Below are positions 19,229 through 26,517 of a stretch of DNA of 64,000 bases, one piece after another. Within the stretch, counting starts at the first letter, position 1, and each line of letters opens with the position of its first letter. Below the pieces are notes generated by a model. It worked only from the letters and a program-made list of their open reading frames with translations, did not search any database and was not told where the DNA came from. A program made the translations under genes and the position numbers. The DNA is from Bin87 sp965208015 (lineage in GTDB: Bacteria; Chloroflexota; Dehalococcoidia; Lucifugimonadales; UBA3495): the NCBI GenBank assembly GCA_965208015.1, contig OZ242309.1, positions 372,001 through 436,000 of the forward strand. Direction: 5' to 3'.

Positions 19229-19599
19229 TGGAATACAAGGGCTACCGCGCAGCGGTAATTTTTGATGACAGTATTGAAATCTTCCACGGGGAGGTAGTGG
19301 ACACCCGAGACGTGGTAACTTTCCAGGGCGTCTCCGTGGATGAGCTGCGCCGGGAGTTTAAAATTTCCGTTGACGACTACCTGGAGTTTTGCCGGGAGCG
19401 TGGCCGGGAACCAGACAAACCCTACTCAGGCGAGATTTCTTTCAAAGTTTCCTCTAAAGTGCACCGGACGGCCGATGCCGCCGCCCGGTCGGAAGGCAAA
19501 ACTCTGGAGGAGTGGCTGGCTGAAACGGTGGAATGGGTGGCGGAGCAAACTCTTCACCCGCCGGCGTACATCAACGAATGCTGCCAAGATGAAGACTAA
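19225..19599 (+). CDS. hicB: HicB-like antitoxin (module 1)
   Basis: 124 residues of the HicB family, with YKGYRAAVIFDDSIEIFHGEVVDTRDVVTFQG, then VDELRREFKISVDDYLEFCRERGREPDKPYSGEI and a C-terminal ribbon-helix-helix-like stretch (HRTADAAARSEGKTLEEWLAETV). The N-terminal domain neutralises HicA; the C-terminal part should bind DNA and autoregulate the operon. It is translationally coupled to hicA. No operator was confirmed. Confidence 0.88.
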   Translation: MMEYKGYRAAVIFDDSIEIFHGEVVDTRDVVTFQGVSVDELRREFKISVDDYLEFCRERGREPDKPYSGEISFKVSSKVHRTADAAARSEGKTLEEWLAETVEWVAEQTLHPPAYINECCQDED

Positions 19600-19702
19600 G
19601 GATTGGCTTGCCGATACCGTTGCCTGAGCGGCTGAGGCAACGATCAAGCCTGCTTAATGGTTGCGGATTAGCCGGAACTGGATCGCGGTCGATTGGACAG
19701 GA

Positions 19703-19960
19703 TCAGGTGTGCCAGGTTTCGAGATCGGCGCGTCGCTTCTGGAGGACCAGCCACATTCGGTGCCAGACGTAACGTCGCTCCGGCTCTTCGAGGCTGCGGT
19801 CGATCAGGTTGCGGACGGCCAACACGGCCTGGCCGGCGAAAAAGCCCCACTGGCCGGGCTCGTCGCGTAGCCACCCGTCCACGCGGTCCGGATGGGCGTC
19901 CGCGACGCCTTCCAGGAGTTGATCCAAGGCGACGTCGGCGCTGCCTGAATCGGTGGCCAT
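19703..19960 (-). CDS. conserved-looking 85-residue protein in the thi operon, unknown function
   Basis: Small acidic/aromatic protein with Trp-rich helices (VDGWLRDEPGQWGFFAGQAVLAV, YVWHRMWLVLQKRR). It has no metal motif or signal peptide and I do not recognise the family. It starts 4 bp after the thiS stop on the same strand and has no own promoter, so it should be expressed with thiG-thiE-thiS under the TPP riboswitch. This suggests an accessory role in thiamine synthesis or ThiS handling, which is only positional inference. Confidence 0.7.
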   Translation of the reverse strand: MATDSGSADVALDQLLEGVADAHPDRVDGWLRDEPGQWGFFAGQAVLAVRNLIDRSLEEPERRYVWHRMWLVLQKRRADLETWHT

Positions 19961-19964
19961 AGGA

Positions 19965-20180
19965 TCAGCCTCCGCCGACCGGACGCACTATCTCCAGCGC
20001 GTCGCCCGGGTTCAGGTGAACCTTTTCGAAGTCCTCTTTGCGAATCACCTGGCCGTTGTAGCCGACGGCGATGAACCGCATGTTGACGTCGATGGTAGCC
20101 AGATAGGACTGAAGGTTGAGTCCTTCGTCGATTTCGCGAGGCTTGCCGTTGACTTGAAGGGTGATCATACCGGCGCTCAC
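19965..20180 (-). CDS. thiS: sulfur carrier protein ThiS
   Basis: 71-residue ubiquitin-like sulfur carrier for thiazole synthesis. It begins ITLQVNGKPREIDEGLNLQSYLATI and ends in the obligatory Gly-Gly (EIVRPVGGG), which is adenylylated and thiocarboxylated. Its GTG overlaps the thiE stop by 4 nt; the in-frame ATG at 20168 is an alternative start. The partner ThiG is encoded in the same operon. No ThiF adenylyltransferase or ThiH/ThiO is visible here. Confidence 0.93.
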   Translation of the reverse strand: MSAGMITLQVNGKPREIDEGLNLQSYLATIDVNMRFIAVGYNGQVIRKEDFEKVHLNPGDALEIVRPVGGG

Positions 20181-20866
20181 CTCCGGCTCGTAGTGTAGCG
20201 GCTGCCGGGACTGAGGTTGCCGTCCCCACTGCCGACCGCGTCGTGCATGGCTGATTTGATTTCAGAGGCCGCCCTTTCGGGGTCCGGGCTGGCGAGGATG
20301 GCGGTGATAACCGCTGCGCCGTCCGCGCCGGCTTGCATGACCTGCGCTACGTTGTCGGCGGTGATACCGCCGATAGCCAGCAGCGTGGCATCGACACCTG
20401 CGGCACGGATGCGATCCAGCAGACCGGGACCGGACGGCTCTTCGCCCGGATGGGACCGGGTGGCGAACATGGTGCCGACCAGCAGGAAATCCGCTCCGGA
20501 CCCCTGGGCATGGGTTGCGCCTTCCACCGAGTGAACTGATCGACCAATGATCGACCCGTCCGGAAGGATTGGGCGCACGGCTGCGGTGGGCATGGCCGCT
20601 TCACCCAGTTGAACCCCGTCGGCGCCGCAGGCAGCCGCCACGTCGGCGCGCTCGTTGATGAGGATAATTGCAGACCCGCTTGTGATCTCGAGCAGAGCGT
20701 TGGCCTGCTCTAGCAGCGCGCCGCCGGCTTCGTCCTTGTCACGGAGTTGGACGATATCCACTCCGCCGGCTATCGCGGCCGATACCCTGCCGGGCAACTC
20801 GTCCGGTGGACAGACGCGCCGATCCGTTACCAGGCAAAGAGCGGGATTTGGCAGGGCAACGTCCAT
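20177..20866 (-). CDS. thiE: thiamine-phosphate synthase
   Basis: TIM-barrel enzyme joining HMP-diphosphate to the thiazole phosphate to give thiamine monophosphate; 229 residues. Motifs are CLVTDRR at the start, VDIVQLRDKDEAGGALLEQA, ILINERADVAAACGADGVQLG, IGRSVHSVEGA and LLAIGGITADNV. It has a somewhat longer polar C-terminus (SPGSRYTTSRR). It lies between thiG (10-bp gap) and thiS (4-nt overlap). Confidence 0.96.
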   Translation of the reverse strand: MDVALPNPALCLVTDRRVCPPDELPGRVSAAIAGGVDIVQLRDKDEAGGALLEQANALLEITSGSAIILINERADVAAACGADGVQLGEAAMPTAAVRPILPDGSIIGRSVHSVEGATHAQGSGADFLLVGTMFATRSHPGEEPSGPGLLDRIRAAGVDATLLAIGGITADNVAQVMQAGADGAAVITAILASPDPERAASEIKSAMHDAVGSGDGNLSPGSRYTTSRR

Positions 20867-20876
20867 AGTGCGTCGC

Positions 20877-21662
20877 TCACGCAGCCGCTACGGGCTCCGG
20901 TACGTCGGTGGGCGGGCTGCTGGCGATGGCCTCGGTGCGCACCGGAATGCGGCCGGCGAGGTAGGCCTGCCGTCCGGCTTCCACGCCCTTGCGGAAAGCG
21001 TCGGCCATCATGGCCGGGTTCTCAGCCTGGGCGATGGCGGTGTTGACCAGCACGGCGGAGGCGCCCATTTCCAGCGCCTTTGATGCGTCGGACGGGACCG
21101 CCAGGCCGGCGTCCACGACGACCGGGACCGTGGCGTTCTCGAGGATGATGCGGACCTCTTCGACGGTATGGATGCCCTGGCCGGAACCGATGGCGGAGCC
21201 AAGAGGCATGACGGTGACGCACCCCGCTTCTTCAAGGTTCTTGGCGAGCACCGGGTCGGCGTGGATGTAAGGCAGCACCTTGAAGCCTTCGTCGACGAGC
21301 TGACGGGCAGCTTCGAGGGTGCCGTTGGGGTCGGGGAACAGGTACTTGGCGTCGGGAATGACCTCGAGCTTGACGAAATCGGTTTGGGCGACCTCGCGGC
21401 CGAGACGCGCTACGAAGAGGGCCTCTTCAACGGTGCGGCAGCCGGCAGTGTTGGGAAGAATCCGGTACTTGTCCAGGTTGATGTGCTCGAGGATGTTCTG
21501 CTCCGGGTTGTCCAGGTCCAGGCGGCGAATGGCCACGGTGACCATCTGGGTGCCGGAAGCTTCGAGGGAATCGATCATTTCCTGCATGCTGCGATGCCGG
21601 CCGGTACCGACGATCAGCCGGGAAGAAAACGACACGCCACCAATTACCAGTTCGTCGGCCAT
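20877..21662 (-). CDS. thiG: thiazole synthase ThiG
   Basis: Forms the thiazole phosphate of thiamine from deoxyxylulose phosphate, dehydroglycine and ThiS thiocarboxylate. 261 residues with FSSRLIVGTGRH at the start, the Schiff-base Lys98 in FVKLEVI, the MPLGSAIGSGQGI phosphate loop and VVVDAGLAVPSDA. The ATG at 21662 is chosen: AGGAG lies about 9 nt upstream, and the in-frame extension to 21755 falls in the riboswitch leader. It is the first gene of the thi operon. Confidence 0.96.
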   Translation of the reverse strand: MADELVIGGVSFSSRLIVGTGRHRSMQEMIDSLEASGTQMVTVAIRRLDLDNPEQNILEHINLDKYRILPNTAGCRTVEEALFVARLGREVAQTDFVKLEVIPDAKYLFPDPNGTLEAARQLVDEGFKVLPYIHADPVLAKNLEEAGCVTVMPLGSAIGSGQGIHTVEEVRIILENATVPVVVDAGLAVPSDASKALEMGASAVLVNTAIAQAENPAMMADAFRKGVEAGRQAYLAGRIPVRTEAIASSPPTDVPEPVAAA

Positions 21663-21682
21663 CGCTATCACTCTCCTGTGTG

Positions 21683-21712
21683 TTGCCGGAAACGGAACTC
21701 CGTGGCCGGCAA
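21683..21712 (-). promoter_or_regulatory. Shine-Dalgarno-proximal hairpin, possible riboswitch expression platform
   Basis: TTGCCGG and CCGGCAA (7 bp) flank an inner ACGGA/TCCGT stem, all within 30 nt and only a few bases upstream of the thiG AGGAG. A stem here could take part in hiding or exposing the ribosome site when the aptamer binds TPP. No T run follows, so translational control is the simpler reading; this is inference. Confidence 0.45.
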
Positions 21713-21769
21713 TTGCCTGAAATGCGAAACCGCCAGGCGGGTACCCGGCGGCCAAATGTCAAAGCTACC

Positions 21770-21865
21770 TGCTGTTCCTCCGCCGGCATTACCCGGGTCA
21801 GGTACAGACGGTCGGCGACGAAGTTGGCCGCCCTCTCAGCCTGGTTTACCCAAGCTCCCGCCAGA
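21770..21865 (-). promoter_or_regulatory. TPP (THI-element) riboswitch
   Basis: Read on the minus strand, the leader has the Thi-box signature in order: GGGAGC, the invariant CTGAGAG, a variable P3 stem (about 21800-21833), then ACCTGACCCGGGTAATGCCGGCG, close to the consensus ACCTGATCTGGATAATGCCAGCG. It lies about 110-200 nt upstream of thiG, and TPP binding should repress the thi operon. Boundaries are approximate because P1 was folded by eye. Confidence 0.93.
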
Positions 21866-21957
21866 ATCGCGTGAGGCGTTCAGTTGTGCGTCGAATGTAG
21901 CACTACCGGCTGGGCAAGTCAAACCAAACCGCTGGGAACACAATTGCAGGAGGCCGG

Positions 21958-22344
21958 TCACAGCTTGCCGCCGAAGCCAAGTCGCGAACGTCTCGTCGCA
22001 AGGAGAGTTTCGTTGGTCGGATCCACTGCGAACATCAAAATCTGCAAGGTAGTTGCGCCGATAAGGCAGTTGTCGTCACCCTCAGGGCCGAAGGCCACCG
22101 GGCAGATGTCTTCACGCTCGCCGATGGCGATGACGGCCCGACCACGCCCGTAGGTCACTTTACTGCCGTCCGCCAGGACGTAATCGACCTGGGAATGGGG
22201 ATGTAAATGCAAACGCTCCAACAATGAGGTTGGAAACATGGAATCGGCCGCGCCTGTGTCAACCAGCGCCTCTACCTCGGTCTGGTCGCCGACATTGGGG
22301 TTGCCAATGCGTACCGTTGTTGTGAATATCCCCACTTGGATCAC
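21958..22344 (-). CDS. retropepsin-like clan AA aspartic protease
   Basis: 128 residues with a single aspartic-protease motif, ALVDTGAADSMFP, near residue 30 and a later hydrophobic-glycine motif, DNCLIGATTLQ, the pattern of dimeric retropepsin-like proteins in bacteria. There is no signal peptide or membrane helix. It lies alone between the thi leader and the CoA-transferase genes, 19 bp after the B-subunit stop, so it may be the last gene of that transcript. Biological role unknown; a related gene occurs at 58863. Confidence 0.78.
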   Translation of the reverse strand: MIQVGIFTTTVRIGNPNVGDQTEVEALVDTGAADSMFPTSLLERLHLHPHSQVDYVLADGSKVTYGRGRAVIAIGEREDICPVAFGPEGDDNCLIGATTLQILMFAVDPTNETLLATRRSRLGFGGKL

Positions 22345-22363
22345 TTTTCCTTTGCCAGGCTGA

Positions 22364-23035
22364 TTACACCTCGTAATCGGCTACCTCCGCCGGGATGAGG
22401 AGGCGGGCGCCGGTTACTTGCTGCACGTCTTCCGGCGTCCAACCGGGGGCGGCTTCGCGCAGGACCATGCCGTCGGCGGTGGGTTCCAACACGGCCACGT
22501 CGGTCACGACGAGGGATACGCAGCCGCGCCCGGTGAGGGGAAAGTCACACTCCTGGACCACCTTGGGGTTGCCGCTGCGGTCGTTGTGCTCCATGGCGAC
22601 GATGACCTTGTCGGCGCCGGCGGCCAGGTCCATGGCGCCGCCGATATTGCCGACACCGCGCTCCGGCAGCATCCAGTTGGCCAAGTCCCCGGTGGCGGAA
22701 ACCTGGTGAGCTCCGAGGACGGTTACGTCGACGTGGCCGCCGCGAATCATGGCGAAGGCGTCGACGGAGGAGAAATAGGCCATGCCGGGGACAGGCTGGA
22801 GGAACTGGCCGCCGGCGTTGATCAAGTCGATGTCTTCGCTCCCCTCGTCGGCCAGGGGACCGCAGTTCAGGACGCCGCTCTCGCTGTGGTAAAAGACCAC
22901 GCTCTCGTCGTCCACGAACATGGAGACCAGCGTTGGTATCCCGATACCGAGGTTGACACATGAACCTGCGGGCAACTCTTTCGCCACTCGCATGGCGATG
23001 ATGGCGCGGTCAAGGCGTTCCTTTTCTTCCGTCAT
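22364..23035 (-). CDS. family I CoA-transferase, subunit B
   Basis: 223-residue B (beta) subunit of a 3-oxoacid/acetate-type CoA-transferase. It has the GIGIPTLV loop and the catalytic-glutamate motif in YHSESGVLNCGP (SENG in classic members), then FSSVDAFAMIRGGHVDVTVLGAHQVSATGDLANW and MDLAAGADKVIVAMEH. The catalytic Glu would form the glutamyl-CoA intermediate. It is third in a minus-strand run A, B-A fusion, B with gaps of 6 and 12 bp, and is the only B copy with an intact Glu motif. Substrate unknown. Confidence 0.92.
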   Translation of the reverse strand: MTEEKERLDRAIIAMRVAKELPAGSCVNLGIGIPTLVSMFVDDESVVFYHSESGVLNCGPLADEGSEDIDLINAGGQFLQPVPGMAYFSSVDAFAMIRGGHVDVTVLGAHQVSATGDLANWMLPERGVGNIGGAMDLAAGADKVIVAMEHNDRSGNPKVVQECDFPLTGRGCVSLVVTDVAVLEPTADGMVLREAAPGWTPEDVQQVTGARLLIPAEVADYEV

Positions 23036-23047
23036 GGCGGGTCTCCG

Positions 23048-24379
23048 TCATTCGTAGCCGGTGAAACCGTCGGGCCGGCGCACGATGCGCTGCACGAATA
23101 CCCCGGGCGTCACCACCTCCTCGGGATCCAGTTCGCCGGGTTGGACAATTTCGTCGACCTCGACCACCGTAGTCCTCGCGGCCGGGGCCATCACCGCGTT
23201 GAAGTTGCGTGATGTTCCACGATAAACCAGGTTGCCGCGGGTGTCGGCTTTGTGGGCGCGGATCAGGGCAAAGTCCGCGCGGAGGGCGTGTTCCAGGATG
23301 TACTCGCGTCCGTCGATGACTCGGCTCTCCTTGCCCTCGGCAATGAGCGTGCCGGCGCCGGTCGGCGTGTAGAAAGCCTCGATGCCGGCGCCGCCGGCGC
23401 GCAGCCGTTCGGCCAGGGTGCCCTGCGGGACCAGCTCCAACTCACACTCGCCCCGGCGGTAGGCCAGCTCGAATTCCGATGGGCGGGTCGGAGACGGAGA
23501 GACGGGGAACGAAGCGATGGCCTTGGCGACCTGGCCGTTCTCCACCAGCACGCTGTGGTCGATGGCGGTATGGCCCGGTGGGGTTCCGAAACTGACCACG
23601 CGGGCGATGCCGGCGGTGTTGCTGACGATGGTCAGGTTGCGGCTGCCGCGATCGCGCAAGGAGACGAGGAGGTAGTGAGCCATGCCGCCGGGTCCGCCGA
23701 AGCCGTCGATGAAAACCGTGGCGCCATCGGGCAGGTCCGCGATGGCGGAAGGGCCGTCGCCGTAGACCTTGCTGGGCGGTTTACTGGACGGGGGTGTGAA
23801 ATCCATCTCGCGCAGGTTCGGCGCAACGGTTATGGTTGCCCCCGTAATTGCCCGCACGTCCTCCGCCGACCATCTGGGGGCAACTTCCGTGAGAATTAAC
23901 CCGTCATCAGCGACTCGGAAGACTGCGGCATCGGTGATGATGGCATCTACGCATCGCACGCCGTCGGGCGGCAAGGACAATGCGGGTACGACGTTGGGCG
24001 TCCCATCCTCGCCGGTGTGAGCAAGGATCGTGACGACGCGGCGAGCGCCGACCAGGTCCACGAGGCCGGCGTGCCCCTGTGGCCCCGGGTAATCCGCGGC
24101 GTGGTAACCGGCGAAACTTCCATTGGAGTCGACCTGCGCAGCGGTCAGGATTGACAGATCCACATAGCCCGTGCGCAGCAAGGCGCCAGCGTCCGCCGCG
24201 TTGATGGGCAGGTCGGCGAGCATCCCGCCGGCCCGCATCAACCACACGCCCTTTTCCTCGGGGACAAGATCGGCCGCCGCGACCGACCAGGCGCCGCTGA
24301 CGGCGACCACCGAGCCCGGAACGATTTCGGCGGCGGCCCGTCGTGCCACGCTTTGGGTGCCCAGTCTGTCAATCGCCAT
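23048..24379 (-). CDS. fused CoA-transferase-like protein: degenerate B domain plus A domain
   Basis: 443 residues. Residues 1 to about 190 resemble a B subunit (VDLSILTAAQVDSNGSFAGY, then VDLVGARRVVTILAHTGEDGTPNVV and ITDAAVFRVADDGLILTEVAPRW). The segment that should hold GIGIP and the Ser-Glu-(Ser/Asn)-Gly catalytic Glu is shortened and missing. Residues from about 205 are an A subunit (IADLPDGATVFIDGFGGPGGMAHYLL, LELVPQGTLAERLRAGGAGIEAFYTPTGAGT). The order B-A is the reverse of mitochondrial SCOT. The B half cannot work as a classic catalytic subunit; the A half could pair with the separate B subunit next door. Confidence 0.85.
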   Translation of the reverse strand: MAIDRLGTQSVARRAAAEIVPGSVVAVSGAWSVAAADLVPEEKGVWLMRAGGMLADLPINAADAGALLRTGYVDLSILTAAQVDSNGSFAGYHAADYPGPQGHAGLVDLVGARRVVTILAHTGEDGTPNVVPALSLPPDGVRCVDAIITDAAVFRVADDGLILTEVAPRWSAEDVRAITGATITVAPNLREMDFTPPSSKPPSKVYGDGPSAIADLPDGATVFIDGFGGPGGMAHYLLVSLRDRGSRNLTIVSNTAGIARVVSFGTPPGHTAIDHSVLVENGQVAKAIASFPVSPSPTRPSEFELAYRRGECELELVPQGTLAERLRAGGAGIEAFYTPTGAGTLIAEGKESRVIDGREYILEHALRADFALIRAHKADTRGNLVYRGTSRNFNAVMAPAARTTVVEVDEIVQPGELDPEEVVTPGVFVQRIVRRPDGFTGYE

Positions 24380-24385
24380 GGTGAA

Positions 24386-25069
24386 CTATCCGATGGGCGC
24401 CGAGATTGCCCGGACGATACGGTTGACAAAGATGCCGGGCGTGATCACCAGTTCCGGGTCGATGCTACCCGGTTCGACGATCTCATCGACCTCGGCAATG
24501 GCGACACGGGCCGCGGATACGACGGCGGAGTTCCATCCGCGCTGGGCGCCGGCGTACACCAAGTTGCCCACGCTATCGGCGCGAGAGGCCCGGATCAACG
24601 CGAAATCGCCGCGCAGGGGAGGCTCAAACACGCACTCGACCCCATTGACCACCCGTGTCTCCTTCCCCTCGACGAAGCGGGTGCCGACGCCCACCGGGAG
24701 GAAAACGCCACCGATGCCAGCGCCGGCCGAGCGCATGCGTTCCGCCAGCGTTCCCCATGGAACCACTTCGACGGTCAGATCGCCAGAGCGCCACAGGTCC
24801 TGGATCACATCCTTCTTCCCCGATCCAAATGGCGCCGGCGAAATAATCTTGGAAATGCAGCCGGCAACCGCCAGGCGGTGCAGGGCCTCGGCCCCGTAGT
24901 AGGTTGAGTCGCAGACGCAGGTGAGATCCCGCACGGTCCGGTCCGCCAGCGCGTTCAGCAACCCGGCGGGAGCGTTGACGCCGGCAACGCCGCCGAGTAG
25001 TACGGTCGCGCCGTCCGGTATATCCGCAACGGCCGCCTGAGCGCTGTCGTATAATTTGCTGGATGCCAT
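24386..25069 (-). CDS. family I CoA-transferase, subunit A
   Basis: 227-residue A (alpha) subunit: VADIPDGATVLLGGVAGVNAPAGLLNAL, then LTVEVVPWGTLAERMRSAGAGIGGVFLPVGVGT and FALIRASRADSVGNLVYAG. It is the first gene of the three-gene run and is divergent from a crotonase gene across a 96-bp gap. It parallels the A half of the fusion protein immediately downstream, so the locus encodes two A domains, one intact B and one degenerate B. Substrate unknown. Confidence 0.91.
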   Translation of the reverse strand: MASSKLYDSAQAAVADIPDGATVLLGGVAGVNAPAGLLNALADRTVRDLTCVCDSTYYGAEALHRLAVAGCISKIISPAPFGSGKKDVIQDLWRSGDLTVEVVPWGTLAERMRSAGAGIGGVFLPVGVGTRFVEGKETRVVNGVECVFEPPLRGDFALIRASRADSVGNLVYAGAQRGWNSAVVSAARVAIAEVDEIVEPGSIDPELVITPGIFVNRIVRAISAPIG

Positions 25070-25165
25070 AGTCGGGTTCCGCGAGCGGTCGCCATTTTAG
25101 CCCATTCCGCCGGCCCGATAAAGCAACGCAGTTCGCCGCGATTAACCAGGATTCCCGCTGAACCA

Positions 25166-25948
25166 ATGCGCTACCAGACCATCACGTGCGAGAGGACCAA
25201 GTTCCAGGCGACGCTCACTTTGCCGCGCGCCGACTCCGGTGTAACCATCGGCGAAACGGTGGCCGAGGAACTGATCGGCTGCTGCCGCGAGCTGAGCCTC
25301 GACGATGATCTGCGCGTCGTGACGATTACCGGCAGTAGCGACACTTTTGCCACCGGTCGCGAGAAGTTCCCCGACGATTTGCTGGAGGCGGACCTGCCGG
25401 AACGCATGGCATGGTTCAAAAGAATGGGGGTTGCAAGCGCAGTGGCCGGGCTGCCCATGCCGGTTCTGGCGATCCTGAACGGCGATGCCATCGCCCACGG
25501 ATTGGAGATCGCCTTGGCCGCCGATCTGCGGATAGCGGTGGACGGCGCGCGCCTAGGAGCCGGAAATCCCACACGGGATGGGTTCCCCTTTGACGGTATG
25601 ACGCAACGACTGCCCCACCTGGTCGGACCGGCGCTGGCGCGTGACATGCTGCTGACCGGGCGGACGCTGTCGGCGGCGGAAGCGCATGATTTTGGGATGG
25701 TGAACCGGGTGGCGGCGCGCGATGCGCTGGGGGAAACTGCCGCTGCAATGGTCGAGCAAATCATGGCTGCCGCGCCCATTGCGGCGCGATACGCGAAGGA
25801 AGCGGTGACCGCCGCCGGAGACCTGTCGTTGGCCCAGGGGCTGCGGCTGGAGGCTGACCTGAGCATCATCCTGCAAAGCACCGCCGACCGGGCTGAGGGT
25901 CTGCGATCCTTTGCCGAAAAGCGGACGCCACATTTCACCGGACGCTGA
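25166..25948 (+). CDS. enoyl-CoA hydratase/isomerase-family protein, altered active site
   Basis: 260-residue crotonase-fold protein. The first catalytic-type Glu is present (HGLEIALAADLRIA), but the second, normally in a PE motif, is replaced in GNPTRDGFPFDGMTQRLP. The oxyanion region (SDTFATGREKFPDDL) also departs from FCAGADL. It is therefore likely a crotonase superfamily enzyme with different chemistry (isomerase, hydrolase or decarboxylase), not a standard hydratase. It heads a plus-strand run with a PHP protein, a second crotonase and an acyl-CoA ligase. Confidence 0.85.
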   Translation: MRYQTITCERTKFQATLTLPRADSGVTIGETVAEELIGCCRELSLDDDLRVVTITGSSDTFATGREKFPDDLLEADLPERMAWFKRMGVASAVAGLPMPVLAILNGDAIAHGLEIALAADLRIAVDGARLGAGNPTRDGFPFDGMTQRLPHLVGPALARDMLLTGRTLSAAEAHDFGMVNRVAARDALGETAAAMVEQIMAAAPIAARYAKEAVTAAGDLSLAQGLRLEADLSIILQSTADRAEGLRSFAEKRTPHFTGR

Positions 25949-25962
25949 GAGACCGTGAGGAC

Positions 25963-26505
25963 ATGACCGTACGATTGGACATACACACGCACGTGGGCGA
26001 AATGTTCGGGTTCCAGGAGCCGACGCCGGAAATCGCGGAAACCGTGATCGCGCGGATCAAGGAAGCCGGTCTGGATGGCATCGCGGTTACGGATCACTGG
26101 CGGCGGGACTGGGGAATGGCCCTGCACCGGGTGGTGGAGCAGCATTTCCCCAACGAGGTGATCATCATCCCCGGCCATGAAATCGACGTGCGTCCGGCGA
26201 TCAGTCCTTTCGACGAATACCACTGCACCGAGCTGTACCTTCCCGGCGGCCGCCTGTTTCGCACCTACTGCCACCCGGGGTACTACACGCCGAACATCGT
26301 GATCGAAGAAGGGGTTCACGGGATTGAAGTTGCCAATCACCACCACGACTGGCACATTCGCCGTCCAGCTGTGGAACGGGTGGCCGAAGAGCACGACCTG
26401 CTGACATTTTCGGTGAGTGACGCCAACGTGCTGTCGGAGATCGGAGCGCAAAGCACCCTGGTCGATCTCGATGAGATGATGCGGCGAGCGATCCCGCTGG
26501 ACTGA
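25963..26505 (+). CDS. PHP-domain metal-dependent hydrolase
   Basis: 180 residues. Metal-binding motifs follow the PHP order: DIHTHVG at the start, AVTDHW, PGHEIDV, CHPGY, and a His cluster NHHHDWH. The protein is short, about the size of the bare PHP core, and ends with FSVSDANV. PHP proteins include histidinol phosphatases and trinuclear-metal phosphoesterases; the substrate here is unknown. It lies between two crotonase genes with gaps of about 12-14 bp, suggesting it works in the same pathway. Confidence 0.85.
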   Translation: MTVRLDIHTHVGEMFGFQEPTPEIAETVIARIKEAGLDGIAVTDHWRRDWGMALHRVVEQHFPNEVIIIPGHEIDVRPAISPFDEYHCTELYLPGGRLFRTYCHPGYYTPNIVIEEGVHGIEVANHHHDWHIRRPAVERVAEEHDLLTFSVSDANVLSEIGAQSTLVDLDEMMRRAIPLD

Positions 26506-26517
26506 CGGCTTGAACCG

